Below, in pieces: positions 50,104-58,829 of a stretch of 64,000 nucleotides of DNA. Location: NCBI RefSeq assembly GCF_904067045.1, contig NZ_CAJFDC010000036.1, positions 575,001 to 639,000 on the forward strand. Reading direction: 5' to 3'. Both the position numbers and the translations under genes were made by a program. Each line of letters starts with the position of its first letter. Position 1 is the first letter of the stretch. Origin of the DNA: Pseudomonas sp. FEN (GTDB lineage Bacteria > Pseudomonadota > Gammaproteobacteria > Pseudomonadales > Pseudomonadaceae). Below the pieces are notes generated by a model. The model did not search any database, was not told where the DNA came from, and saw only the letters and a program-made list of their open reading frames with translations.

Positions 50104-51204
50104 ATGTCGAACAACTTCCTGAATCCGGTAACGACCCAGACCTGGGCCAATGGTCGGCATATCGTGCGCTGCGTCAAGGTCATCCAGGAAACCTGGGATG
50201 TGCGCACCTTCTGCTTCATGGCCGACCAGCCGATCCTGTTCTTTTTCAAGCCCGGGCAGTTCGTCACCCTGGAGCTGGAGATCGAAGGCGAGCCGATCAT
50301 GCGCTCGTACACCATTTCCAGCTCGCCGTCGGTGCCCTACAGCTTTTCCGTGACCATCAAGCGCGTGCCGGGCGGCAGGGTTTCCAACTGGTTGCACGAC
50401 ACCCTGCACGAAGGCCAGGAGCTGGCGGTGCACGGGCCGGTGGGGTTGTTCAACGCCATCGACTTCCCGAGCCCGAAGGTGCTGTACCTGAGCGGCGGCG
50501 TCGGCATCACTCCGGTGATGTCCATGGCCCGCTGGTTCTACGACACCAACGGCAATGTCGACATGGTGTTTATCCACAGCGCCCGTTCGCCCAAGGACAT
50601 CATCTATCACCGCGAGCTGGAGCACATGGCCTCGCGGATCGACAACTTCAGCCTGCACCTGATTTGTGAGAAACATGGCCTGGGCGAGCCCTGGGCCGGC
50701 TATCGCGGTTACCTGAACCACAAGATGCTGGAGCTGATGGCCCCCGACTTCCTTGAGCGCGAAGTGTTCTGCTGCGGCCCGACGCCGTATATGAATGCGG
50801 TGAAGCGTTTGTTGGAAGCGGCCGGGTTCGACATGAGCCGTTATCACGAGGAATCGTTTGGCGCGACGCCGCCGGAGGCCCGTGCTGATGCGGTGGAGCA
50901 GGCCGAACAGGCCGCCGAGGCGCCGGAAGTGGATGCTGCGGACCTGCACCAGGTGGAGTTCACCGCCACCGGCAAGAGCATCCGCGTGGCGCCGGGGGAA
51001 ACCGTGCATGCGGCGGCGGCCAAGCTTGGCCTGATGATTCCCAAGGCCTGCGGCATGGGCATCTGCGGCACCTGCAAGGTGTTGAAGCTGGGTGGCGAAG
51101 TGGAGATGGAGCACAACGGCGGGATCACCGACGACGATGTGGCCGAGGGTTATATCCTGTCGTGCTGCAGCGTGCCGAAGGGTGATGTGCGGATCGAGTA
51201 CTGA
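50104..51204 (+). CDS. gbcB: Glycine betaine demethylase reductase GbcB
   Basis: NADH-dependent reductase (366 residues) that feeds electrons to GbcA. The FAD-binding motif is RSYTISSSP near residue 75. The NAD-binding segment is GGVGITPVMSMARWF near 130. A C-terminal plant-type [2Fe-2S] ferredoxin domain carries CGMGICGTC and a distal Cys in ILSCCSVP. GGAG lies 6 nt before the ATG at 50104; the GTG four codons upstream overlaps that Shine-Dalgarno and was rejected. It is divergent from gbcA. Confidence 0.97.
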   Translation: MSNNFLNPVTTQTWANGRHIVRCVKVIQETWDVRTFCFMADQPILFFFKPGQFVTLELEIEGEPIMRSYTISSSPSVPYSFSVTIKRVPGGRVSNWLHDTLHEGQELAVHGPVGLFNAIDFPSPKVLYLSGGVGITPVMSMARWFYDTNGNVDMVFIHSARSPKDIIYHRELEHMASRIDNFSLHLICEKHGLGEPWAGYRGYLNHKMLELMAPDFLEREVFCCGPTPYMNAVKRLLEAAGFDMSRYHEESFGATPPEARADAVEQAEQAAEAPEVDAADLHQVEFTATGKSIRVAPGETVHAAAAKLGLMIPKACGMGICGTCKVLKLGGEVEMEHNGGITDDDVAEGYILSCCSVPKGDVRIEY

Positions 51205-51216
51205 CAGAAAGACCGC

Positions 51217-51396
51217 GGTCTCTTTGTGATGAGAGGTTCGCTGGCTCTACGCGATCTTTTTGTGATGAGAGGTTCGCTGGCTCTACGCGGTCTCTTTGTG
51301 ATGAGAGGTTCGCTGGCTCTACGCGGTCTTTTTGTGATGAGAGGTTCGCTGGCTCTACGCGGTCTTTTTGTGATGAGAGGTTCGCCGGCTCTACGC
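51217..51396. repeat. Five tandem 36-bp repeats
   Basis: The unit GGTCTYTTTGTGATGAGAGG plus TTCGCTGGCTCTACGC is repeated five times (51217, 51253, 51289, 51325, 51361). Changes are few: GATC for GGTC in unit 2 and GCCGG for GCTGG in unit 5. A sixth copy starts at 51397 and runs straight into a REP doublet. The repeats begin 12 bp after the gbcB stop. There are no spacers, so this is not a CRISPR array. Confidence 0.95.
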
Positions 51397-51405
51397 GGTC
51401 TCTTT

Positions 51406-51536
51406 GTGGCGAGGGGGCTTGCCCCCGTTGGGCTGCGAAGCAGCCCCAAACCCTGAAAGCGCGGTCAGCCTGACACACCGCATTTGCTGATTTTACGACT
51501 GCCGCGCAGCCGAGCGGGGGCAAGCCCCCTCGCCAC
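51406..51536. repeat. REP doublet downstream of gbcB
   Basis: Inverted halves GTGGCGAGGGGGCTTGCCCC and GGGGCAAGCCCCCTCGCCAC. The first bases of the left half continue the 36-bp tandem repeat phase, suggesting that the tandem array arose from a REP flank. Confidence 0.9.
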
Positions 51537-51562
51537 AAGGGGGGATCCGCAGCTTCGAGGTT

Positions 51563-53188
51563 TTACAGACTAAAACGCGCCACCATGCTGTTCAGGTCCA
51601 CCGCCAGGCGCGACAGCTCGCTGCTCGCCGCGCTGGTCTGGTTTGCCCCGGTCGCCGATTGCACCGACAAATCGCGGATATTCACCAGGTTGCGGTCCAC
51701 CTCGCGAGCCACCTGAGCCTGCTCTTCCGCCGCGCTGGCGATCACCAGGTTGCGCTCGTTGATCTCGACGATCGCGGTGTTGATGGTCTCCAGCGCCAGG
51801 CCCGCGCCCTTGGCGATATTCAGGGTCGATTCAGCCCGATCAGTGCTGTTGCGCATCGAGTCCACCGCCTGTTCGGTGCCACCCTGGATGCTGCCGATCA
51901 TCCGTTCGATTTCGCTGGTGGACTGCTGGGTGCGGTGCGCCAAGGCTCGAACCTCGTCCGCCACCACGGCAAAACCGCGACCGGCTTCCCCGGCCCGGGC
52001 CGCTTCAATCGCCGCGTTCAGGGCCAGCAGGTTGGTCTGGTCGGCCAGCCCGCGAATCACGTCCAGCACCTTGCCGATGTCCTGGGACTCCTTGGCCAGG
52101 TTGCCGATCAACGTCGCGGTGCTCTGCACGTCGCTGCTCATGCGCTCGATGGCGCCGACGGTTTCCTGTACCAGGTCACGACCGTCGCCCGCCGAGGCGG
52201 TAGCGTTCTTCGAGGCTTCGGAGGTGCTCACGGCATTGCGCGCGACTTCTTCCACGGCGCTGGTCATTTCATTGACGGCGGTGGCGGCCTGCTCGATCTC
52301 GTTGTTCTGCCGCACCAGACCCCGGGCGCTTTCGTCGGTGACTGTGTTCAGCTCTTCCGCCGCCGAAGCCAACTGGGTGGCGGAGCCGGAAATGCGTTGC
52401 AGGGTGTCGCGCAGTTTCTGCTGCATCTTGACCATGGCCTGCAACAGGCGCCCGGCTTCGTCGTTGCCCTCGGCCTTGATCGGCCGGGTCAGGTCGCCTT
52501 CGGCGATCTGCTCGGCGGCGGTCAGGGCATCGGCGATCGGCCGGGTAATGCTGTTGGTCAGCAACCAGGCGAACAGGAAGGTCAGGCCGGTGGCGACCAC
52601 TAGCAGGGCCACCACCAGGTTGAACGCCGAAGCGTACTGCTCGGAGGCCTGTTGGTTGGTGTCGTTGCTCTGCTGGGCATTGATCTCCACCAGCTTGGCG
52701 AGTGCGTTGTTGAGCTGATCGGAGTTGGTCAGCAATTCGCTATTGATCAAGGTGGTCAGTTCGCTGAGCTGATTGTTACGCGACAGGTTCTTCATGCGCT
52801 CTTCGAGCTGCCGGTACTGGCCAAGCACCTGCACGTACTGCTCGTAGGCCTTGCGTTCCTCCGGGGCGCTGATCAGTTTTTCGTAAATCGCCTGGGCCTT
52901 GCCGATCTGCTGGTTGCGCTGGTTGAACAGGTCGAGGATCTTCTGTTGCTCATCCGCCGCACGGTTGGTTACCAGGCGATAGGACAATACCCGCAGGCGC
53001 AGAGTCAGTTGGGTGAGGTCGTCGAGGCTCCTGATGCTGGGCACGCTGTTGCTGTTGAGCTCTTCGGCCGCCGCGCGGATCTTGCTCATCTGGTTCAGGG
53101 CAAATATCCCCAGGATCAGCATCAGGGCACCGATCAGGGTGAAGCTGAGGAACGCGCGCGGGGCGATGTTCATGTTACGTAGGGACAT
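51563..53188 (-). CDS. Methyl-accepting chemotaxis protein (4HB type)
   Basis: A 541-residue transmembrane chemoreceptor. TM1 (about 12-31, FLSFTLIGALMLILGIFALN) and TM2 (about 190-212) bound a roughly 155-residue periplasmic four-helix-bundle sensor. A HAMP domain (about 214-266, TNSITRPIADALTAAEQIAEG) precedes the signalling domain, with the hairpin tip VIRGLADQTNLLALNAAIEA (near 385). No C-terminal CheR pentapeptide is present. The ligand cannot be read from the sequence; a quaternary amine or amino acid is only a guess from location. A 22-bp perfect hairpin lies 39 bp upstream of the start. Confidence 0.92.
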   Translation of the reverse strand: MSLRNMNIAPRAFLSFTLIGALMLILGIFALNQMSKIRAAAEELNSNSVPSIRSLDDLTQLTLRLRVLSYRLVTNRAADEQQKILDLFNQRNQQIGKAQAIYEKLISAPEERKAYEQYVQVLGQYRQLEERMKNLSRNNQLSELTTLINSELLTNSDQLNNALAKLVEINAQQSNDTNQQASEQYASAFNLVVALLVVATGLTFLFAWLLTNSITRPIADALTAAEQIAEGDLTRPIKAEGNDEAGRLLQAMVKMQQKLRDTLQRISGSATQLASAAEELNTVTDESARGLVRQNNEIEQAATAVNEMTSAVEEVARNAVSTSEASKNATASAGDGRDLVQETVGAIERMSSDVQSTATLIGNLAKESQDIGKVLDVIRGLADQTNLLALNAAIEAARAGEAGRGFAVVADEVRALAHRTQQSTSEIERMIGSIQGGTEQAVDSMRNSTDRAESTLNIAKGAGLALETINTAIVEINERNLVIASAAEEQAQVAREVDRNLVNIRDLSVQSATGANQTSAASSELSRLAVDLNSMVARFSL

Positions 53189-53226
53189 GGTAGCTACCTG
53201 AGAGGGGGGCGCATTCCGTGCGGCTG

Positions 53227-53274
53227 TTAAGACTTTGGTCTAATGACCTATCGGTCATTAGACCAAAGTCTTAA
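53227..53274. repeat. 22-bp perfect inverted repeat upstream of chemoreceptor
   Basis: TTAAGACTTTGGTCTAATGACC is followed after a 4-nt loop (TATC) by its exact complement. It stands between the chemoreceptor start (minus strand) and the divergent ZapB-like gene. There is no T-run on either side, so it is not a standard terminator. It could be a 5' leader hairpin, an operator or an insertion-element remnant. Confidence 0.85.
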
Positions 53275-53468
53275 GCCCCCACGTGTATTTGTTGTTGGCA
53301 AAGTTTCCGACAGGGGGTCGGGAACATGTCTTGGCAATTGCAGTCACTAAGGTTCGAAGAAAAGTGCCCCGCCAGGAAAATCAAGGCTTTGCGACAGTTT
53401 TCCCCTGGCAAACAGGGGGGCTTTTCTTTATCGTACGCGCCCTTTGAAACTGCCGAGAGATCAAGAAA

Positions 53469-53699
53469 ATGTTGGAAGCTTCCCTGAGTCAACTGGAGCA
53501 ACTGGTCAGCGAGCTGGTTCAGCAAAAACAGGAACTGCTGGCGACCAATACGGCCCTGAGCGCCGAGCTGGCCAAGGCCAAGGACGAAAACGAAAGCCTG
53601 CAACTGAACCTGATGGAGCAGGAAGAAAAGCACGGCGCCACCGCCGCCCGCATCCAGGCGCTGGTCGAACGTGTCAGCGCGGGTCCCGTGAGCGCATGA
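53469..53699 (+). CDS. ZapB-like coiled-coil protein (TIGR02449 type)
   Basis: A 76-residue protein that is almost one coiled coil (residues 5-65, LSQLEQLVSELVQQKQELLA and onward). It matches the short cell-division-associated TIGR02449 proteins that precede zapA in pseudomonads. Its stop overlaps the start of the ZapA-like gene (ATGA). It presumably helps organise the FtsZ ring with the ZapA homologue; this is a family inference. Confidence 0.8.
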   Translation: MLEASLSQLEQLVSELVQQKQELLATNTALSAELAKAKDENESLQLNLMEQEEKHGATAARIQALVERVSAGPVSA

Positions 53700-54001
53700 G
53701 AACCAGCAGCGATGGGGTGACCGTTATCTCGATCCTCGGCGAGGACTATTCGATCAAGGCGCCCGCCGGCCAGGAACGGACGTTGCAGGACGCGACCGTG
53801 ATGCTCAGGGCGGCCTTGGCCGACACCAAGAAAAAATTTCCCACTCTGATCGGCGACAAGTTGCTGGTACTGGCGGCGCTGAACCTGTGTTCGCAGCAGA
53901 TCGAAGCACGGCAGCTTCACCGCGAGGAACTCGAGCGTTATCAAGAGCAGGTCAGCGCCACGGTCGATGTGATTGCGCGGTCAGTGGGGCAGACGGAATA
54001 G
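53696..54001 (+). CDS. ZapA-like cell division protein
   Basis: A 101-residue ZapA-family protein. The N-terminal beta-hairpin (GVTVISILGEDYSIKAPAGQ) is followed by a long helix (RTLQDATVMLRAALADTKKK onward, LVLAALNLCSQQIEARQ), the dimerising coil that binds FtsZ. The ATG at 53696 overlaps the ZapB-like stop. The expected downstream partners of the housekeeping zapA locus (6S RNA and 5-formyl-THF cyclo-ligase) are absent, so this is probably a second paralogue. Confidence 0.83.
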   Translation: MRTSSDGVTVISILGEDYSIKAPAGQERTLQDATVMLRAALADTKKKFPTLIGDKLLVLAALNLCSQQIEARQLHREELERYQEQVSATVDVIARSVGQTE

Positions 54002-54235
54002 TTTCGTTTGAGTGATGTTGGCTGTCTCGGGCCGAAGGAAGACTGGAGCGTTGATGCTGATCAAAGCCTGCTTATATCCAGCGTTGGCTGGAGGGTTCAT
54101 TTGTCCGTGTTGATAGAGGCGAGTCGCATTGACGACTTTCCTTGGATAAATGAATCCGGCAGGTTGAGCGCTAGGCGATGGGGCTCAAACAGGTTGTGTC
54201 AGCCGGTTTTCAAGGCCGTGCAATGTTCAAGGGGT

Positions 54236-54451
54236 CTATACCAATAAATTAAGAATCCACCCGTTATGGAGGGGGGTATAGGCGAGAATTTTATTGGATA
54301 CAGTTCCACGGCGTTCCTTGTCGTTAATAACAATGGAGACGGTATCGCCTTTCTGTAGGCCAACAAGAGCCGCGCAGCCCGGATCATCTGGGCCGACGAT
54401 ATGACGCGTGCCATCGGGAAAAACAATCCAAATGTGTAGTTGAAGTGGCAT
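54236..54451 (-). CDS. Hypothetical 71-residue protein in AT-rich islet
   Basis: A small protein (start MPLQLHIWIVFPDGTRHIVG) that looks like a single beta-rich domain (GLQKGDTVSIVINDKERRG, then a C-terminal strand GWILNLLV). I do not recognise the family. GAGG lies about 9 nt before the ATG. Its base composition is clearly more AT-rich than the neighbouring genes, as is the whole 54002-54829 stretch, suggesting recent acquisition. It may also be a chance frame. Confidence 0.45.
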   Translation of the reverse strand: MPLQLHIWIVFPDGTRHIVGPDDPGCAALVGLQKGDTVSIVINDKERRGTVSNKILAYTPLHNGWILNLLV

Positions 54452-54573
54452 GGTCAGTAACCTCGATTATTCCAAGTAGGGTTATTTTCTATGCCTCAAT
54501 CGATATTGCTGAGCGCTCGCTGCCTGTCTCATCGCTCAAGGTTGTGAGGATTTTATTTTCGGCAACTGAAGGC

Positions 54574-54599
54574 GTCTACTGTCAGTCTTGACAGTAGAC
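54574..54599. other. Perfect 11-bp stem-loop in AT-rich gap
   Basis: GTCTACTGTCA pairs with TGACAGTAGAC across a 4-nt loop, followed about ten bases later by a T-run on the plus strand. It lies upstream of the 71-residue gene; it could be an operator or a weak terminator. No gene is supportable between 54452 and 54829. Confidence 0.45.
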
Positions 54600-54785
54600 A
54601 TGCTGGTCTTTTTATGTTTTGAGTCTGTAGTAAAAGGCGGCAGGTTGTTTTTTATAGATTTTTGTTTTTACGACTGGCTGTTTTGAAATTGAGGTATTGC
54701 CACTGTTGCTCAAGGGACAGTGGTTTATTGTGAAATATTATAAGGGCTTGAAGTGTTGGGGCGATTGAAGGGGTGGGTAGGGTAC

Positions 54786-54815
54786 ATCGCGCTTTATCTT
54801 AAGATAAAGCGCGAT
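54786..54815 (-). terminator. 30-bp perfect palindrome downstream of ltaA
   Basis: ATCGCGCTTTATCTT is followed directly by its complement AAGATAAAGCGCGAT, 14 bp after the ltaA stop. It would form a long stem with a tight loop in the transcript. No T-run follows on the minus strand, so termination may be Rho-assisted. Confidence 0.6.
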
Positions 54816-54829
54816 TAAAAGAAGTTGGC

Positions 54830-55870
54830 TCAGATCGACATGACTTCCCGAATATCCGCCGCCAGTTCCCGCACCCGCGCTTCCTCGGTGTCCCACGAGC
54901 ACATGAAGCGCGCGCCGCCCTTGCCAATGAAGGTGTAGAAGCGCCAGCCCCTGGCGGCCAGCGCGGCGATGGCCGCTTCCGAGAGTTGCAGGAACACACC
55001 GTTGGCCTCCACCGGGAACATCAGTTCCACGCCGGGAATGTCCTTGACCAGGCTGCTGAGCAGCTGTGCGCAGTGGTTGGCGTGGCGGGCGTGCTTGAGC
55101 CAGGCGTCGTTTTCCAGCAGGCCGACCCAGGGCGCCGAGAGAAAACGCATTTTCGAGGCCAACTGCCCAGCCTGCTTGCAGCGATAGTCGAAATCCACCG
55201 CCAGGTCGTGGTTGAAGAACAGGATCGCTTCACCCACCGCCATGCCGTTTTTCGTGCCGCCGAAGCACAGCACGTCGACGCCGACCTTCCAGGTCAGCTC
55301 GGCCGGGGTGCAGCCGAGGTAGGCGCAGGCGTTGGAGAAGCGCGCGCCGTCCATGTGCAGGTGCAGGCCGAGTTCCTTGCAGGTGGCGCTGATGGCGCGG
55401 ATTTCGTCCGGGGTATAGACGCTGCCGACCTCGGTGGCCTGGGTCAGGGTTACCACGCGGGGCTTGGGGTAGTGGATGTCCTGGCGCTTGAGGGCGATTT
55501 CGCGGATCGACTCCGGGGTCAGCTTGCCGTTCTCGGTGCGCGCGGTCAGCAGTTTGGAGCCGTTGGAGAAAAACTCCGGGGCGCCGCATTCGTCGGTCTC
55601 GACGTGGGCGGTCTCCGAGCAGATCACGCTGTGGTAGCTCTGGCACAACGACGACAGGGCCAGGGAGTTGGCCGCGGTGCCATTGAAGGCGAAGAACACT
55701 TCACAGTCGGTTTCGAACAGTTGGCGGAAACCGTCGGCGGCGCGCTGGGTCCATTCGTCGTCGCCGTAGGCGCGCTGGTGGCCGTGGTTGGCCTGTTCCA
55801 TGGCGGCCCAGGCCTCGGGGCAGATACCGGAGTAGTTGTCGCTGGCGAATTGTTGGCTCTTGTCGGTCAT
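54830..55870 (-). CDS. ltaA: Low-specificity L-threonine aldolase
   Basis: PLP-dependent aldolase (346 residues) interconverting threonine/allo-threonine with glycine and acetaldehyde. The PLP lysine is K207 in LCFGGTKNGMAVGE, with LHMDGARFSNA holding the pyridine-ring Asp and the substrate Arg. The ATG at 55870 (MTDKSQQFASDNYSG) was chosen by homology. It lies upstream and divergent of glyA with REP sequence between. It handles the same glycine pool as the betaine pathway, and P. aeruginosa has the gene at the same relative place. Confidence 0.96.
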   Translation of the reverse strand: MTDKSQQFASDNYSGICPEAWAAMEQANHGHQRAYGDDEWTQRAADGFRQLFETDCEVFFAFNGTAANSLALSSLCQSYHSVICSETAHVETDECGAPEFFSNGSKLLTARTENGKLTPESIREIALKRQDIHYPKPRVVTLTQATEVGSVYTPDEIRAISATCKELGLHLHMDGARFSNACAYLGCTPAELTWKVGVDVLCFGGTKNGMAVGEAILFFNHDLAVDFDYRCKQAGQLASKMRFLSAPWVGLLENDAWLKHARHANHCAQLLSSLVKDIPGVELMFPVEANGVFLQLSEAAIAALAARGWRFYTFIGKGGARFMCSWDTEEARVRELAADIREVMSI

Positions 55871-55980
55871 GGCCCGGTCCTTGTGAACGATTATGGTGCG
55901 CACTGTAACCAGAATTGAGGTTGTCGCACAGGCACAGTTTCCGTAGGAAAAACCTCTGTCCAACGATCGCGGATCCCCTT

Positions 55981-56111
55981 GTGGTGAGCGGGCTTGCCCG
56001 CGCCGGGGCGCGAAGCGGCCCTGAAAACTGTGATTGCGCTGTGTCAGGTAAAGCGAGGTGTCTGGTTTTACGGCTGCTTCGCCGCCGAGCGCGGGCAGGC
56101 CCGCTCGCCAC
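55981..56111. repeat. REP doublet between ltaA and glyA
   Basis: Inverted halves GTGGTGAGCGGGCTTGCCCG and CGGGCAGGCCCGCTCGCCAC, with inner stems; one or two substitutions in each arm. It accounts for much of the 55871-56287 gap. The rest (56112-56287) is the likely glyA-sox promoter, with a GTCG motif at 56148. Confidence 0.85.
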
Positions 56112-56287
56112 AGGTTTGCGCTCGATTATCGCTGTGCGCCAAGGCATGTCGTAAACGCACCTTTGCGTGGCGTCCATAGGCATCTGATCGGTCTGCGTCG
56201 GCCCTACCATCGCATTCAAAGGGCACTGCCGTCAGGCAAAGGCCTTACCGAGACGAATGGCGCACCGCCGCCGCTGGGAGAGACGCG

Positions 56288-57541
56288 ATGTTCAGCAAGC
56301 AAGACCAGATCCAGGGTTATGACGATGCACTGATGGCGGCCATGAATGCCGAGGAGCAGCGCCAGGAAGATCACATCGAGCTGATCGCGTCGGAAAACTA
56401 CACCAGCAAGCGCGTCATGCAGGCCCAGGGCAGCGGCCTGACCAACAAATACGCCGAAGGTTATCCGGGCAAGCGCTACTACGGCGGCTGCGAGCACGTG
56501 GACAAGGTCGAGGCCCTGGCCATCGAACGCGCCAAGCAACTGTTCGGCGCCGATTATGTCAACGTCCAGCCGCACTCCGGTTCCCAGGCCAACGCCGCGG
56601 TCTACCTGGCCCTGCTCAACGCCGGCGACACCGTGCTGGGCATGAGTCTGGCCCACGGCGGTCACCTGACCCACGGGGCCAAGGTCAGCTTCTCCGGCAA
56701 GCTCTACAACGCCGTGCAGTATGGCATCGATACCAACACCGGCCTGATCGACTACGATGAAGTCGAGCGCCTGGCCGTCGAGCACAAGCCGAAAATGATC
56801 ATCGCCGGTTTCTCGGCCTACTCGAAAACCCTCGATTTCCCACGCTTCCGTGAAATCGCCGACAAAGTGGGCGCCTATTTCTTCGTCGACATGGCCCACG
56901 TTGCCGGCCTGGTCGCCGCCGGCCTGTACCCGAACCCGCTGCCGTATGCCGATGTGGTCACCACCACCACCCACAAGACCCTGCGCGGTCCCCGTGGCGG
57001 CCTGATCCTGGCCAAGGCCAACGAAGAGCTGGAAAAGAAACTCAACGCCGCGGTATTCCCCGGTGGCCAGGGCGGCCCGCTGATGCATGTGATCGCCGCC
57101 AAGGCCGTGAGCTTCAAGGAAGCGCTGGAGCCGAGCTTCAAGGTCTACCAGCAGCAAGTGATCGATAACGCCCAGGCCATGGCCGGCGTATTTATCAAAC
57201 GCGGCTACGATGTAGTGTCCGGCGGTACCGACAACCACCTGTTCCTGGTCAGCCTGATTCGTCAGGGCCTGACCGGCAAAGAGGCCGATGCCGCCCTGGG
57301 CCGTGCCCATATCACCGTGAACAAGAACGCCGTGCCGAACGATCCACAGTCGCCATTCGTCACTTCCGGCCTGCGTATCGGTACCCCGGCCGTCACGAGC
57401 CGTGGTTTCAAAGTGGCCCAGTGCGTCGAGCTGGCCGGCTGGATCTGCGACATCCTCGACAACCTCGGCGACGCCGATGTTGAAGCGAACGTCGCCCAGC
57501 ACGTGACAGCCCTGTGCGCGGACTTCCCGGTTTATCGCTGA
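56288..57541 (+). CDS. glyA: Serine hydroxymethyltransferase
   Basis: PLP enzyme (417 residues) that joins glycine and 5,10-methylene-THF to make serine. The PLP lysine is K230 in VVTTTTHKTLRGPRGG. NYTSKRVMQAQGSGLTNKYA and HSGSQANAAVY are the folate- and substrate-binding landmarks. It is the first gene of the glyA-soxBDAG-purU run, so it is a pathway-specific copy (glyA1 type) that consumes both sarcosine-oxidase products. GGGAGA precedes the ATG. Confidence 0.97.
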   Translation: MFSKQDQIQGYDDALMAAMNAEEQRQEDHIELIASENYTSKRVMQAQGSGLTNKYAEGYPGKRYYGGCEHVDKVEALAIERAKQLFGADYVNVQPHSGSQANAAVYLALLNAGDTVLGMSLAHGGHLTHGAKVSFSGKLYNAVQYGIDTNTGLIDYDEVERLAVEHKPKMIIAGFSAYSKTLDFPRFREIADKVGAYFFVDMAHVAGLVAAGLYPNPLPYADVVTTTTHKTLRGPRGGLILAKANEELEKKLNAAVFPGGQGGPLMHVIAAKAVSFKEALEPSFKVYQQQVIDNAQAMAGVFIKRGYDVVSGGTDNHLFLVSLIRQGLTGKEADAALGRAHITVNKNAVPNDPQSPFVTSGLRIGTPAVTSRGFKVAQCVELAGWICDILDNLGDADVEANVAQHVTALCADFPVYR

Positions 57542-57564
57542 GAGCGGTTTTGGAGTAAATGACT

Positions 57565-58815
57565 ATGCAACGCTATTCGGGCTTCGGCCTCTTCAAGCAC
57601 TCTCTCAGCCATCACGAAAACTGGCAGAAAATGTGGCGCACGCCGACCCCGAAAAAGGTCTATGACGTGGTCATCGTCGGCGGTGGCGGGCATGGCCTGG
57701 CGACCGCCTACTACCTGGCCAAGGAGCATGGCATCACCAACGTCGCCGTGGTCGAGAAGGGCTGGCTGGGCGGCGGCAACACCGCCCGCAACACCACTAT
57801 CGTGCGTTCCAACTACCTGTGGGACGAGTCGGCGCACCTGTACGAACACGCGATGAAATTGTGGGAAGGCCTGTCCCAGGACCTGAACTACAACGTGATG
57901 TTCTCCCAGCGTGGCGTCTACAACCTTTGCCATACCCTGCAGGACATCCGTGATTCGGAGCGTCGGGTCAGCGCCAACCGCCTCAATGGCGTCGACGGCG
58001 AACTGCTCAATGCTCAGCAGGTGGCGGACGAGATTCCCTACCTGGACTGCTCGAAGAACACCCGCTATCCGGTGATGGGCGCCACCGTCCAGCGTCGCGG
58101 CGGCGTGGCCCGTCACGATGCCGTGGCCTGGGGCTTCGCCCGTGCGGCCGACGCCCTCGGCGTGGACCTGATCCAGCAGACCGAAGTGATCGGTTTCCGC
58201 AAGGAAAACGGCGTGTGCATCGGTGTCGAGACCAACAAGGGCTTTATCGGCGCCAAGCGCGTCGGTGTGGTCACCGCCGGTAACTCCGGGCACATGGCCA
58301 AGCTGGCCGGTTTCCGTCTGCCGATCGAGTCGCACCCGCTGCAAGCGCTGGTGTCCGAACCGATCAAGCCGATCATCGACAGCGTGATCATGTCCAACGC
58401 CGTGCACGGCTACATCAGCCAGTCCGACAAGGGCGACCTGGTGATCGGTGCCGGTATCGACGGCTACAACGGCTACGGCCAGCGCGGTTCGTACCCGGTG
58501 ATCGAACACACCATCCAGGCCATCGTCGAGATGTTCCCGGTGTTGTCCCGCGTGCGCATGAACCGCCAGTGGGGCGGCATCGTCGACACTACCCCGGATG
58601 CCTGCCCGATCATTTCGAAAACCCCGGTGCCGAACATGTTCTTCAACTGCGGTTGGGGTACCGGCGGCTTCAAGGCTACCCCCGGTTCGGGCAACGTGTT
58701 TGCCGCGAGCCTGGCCAAGGGTGAAATGCACCCGTTGGCCGCTCCTTTCTCCATCGACCGTTTCCACAACGGTGCGTTGATCGACGAACACGGTGCTGCT
58801 GCGGTCGCCCACTAA
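57565..58815 (+). CDS. soxB: Sarcosine oxidase beta subunit SoxB
   Basis: Flavoprotein subunit of heterotetrameric sarcosine oxidase (416 residues), carrying FAD, with covalent FMN expected at the interface with SoxA. The dinucleotide motif VVIVGGGGHGLATA is near residue 40, and the DAO fold ends with CGWGTGGFKATPGSG. I prefer the ATG at 57565 (MQRYSGFGLF) because GGAG is 9 nt upstream; the ATG at 57559 is only 3 nt from it. It is followed 14 bp later by soxD. Confidence 0.96.
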   Translation: MQRYSGFGLFKHSLSHHENWQKMWRTPTPKKVYDVVIVGGGGHGLATAYYLAKEHGITNVAVVEKGWLGGGNTARNTTIVRSNYLWDESAHLYEHAMKLWEGLSQDLNYNVMFSQRGVYNLCHTLQDIRDSERRVSANRLNGVDGELLNAQQVADEIPYLDCSKNTRYPVMGATVQRRGGVARHDAVAWGFARAADALGVDLIQQTEVIGFRKENGVCIGVETNKGFIGAKRVGVVTAGNSGHMAKLAGFRLPIESHPLQALVSEPIKPIIDSVIMSNAVHGYISQSDKGDLVIGAGIDGYNGYGQRGSYPVIEHTIQAIVEMFPVLSRVRMNRQWGGIVDTTPDACPIISKTPVPNMFFNCGWGTGGFKATPGSGNVFAASLAKGEMHPLAAPFSIDRFHNGALIDEHGAAAVAH

Positions 58816-58829
58816 CAGGAGAAATCCCT

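Noticed and set aside
51217..51396. CRISPR array
   Set aside because: The 36-bp units are directly adjacent with no variable spacers, and no cas gene is present.
53444..53695. N-terminal extension of the ZapA-like gene
   Set aside because: The frame is open, but it overlaps the whole ZapB-like gene and encodes unconserved Arg/Gly-rich sequence. The ATG at 53696 with ATGA coupling is better.
54008..54247. 79-residue plus-strand frame after zapA-like gene
   Set aside because: It has no ribosome site and no family, overlaps the minus-strand small gene, and lies in AT-rich sequence where chance frames are short-lived.
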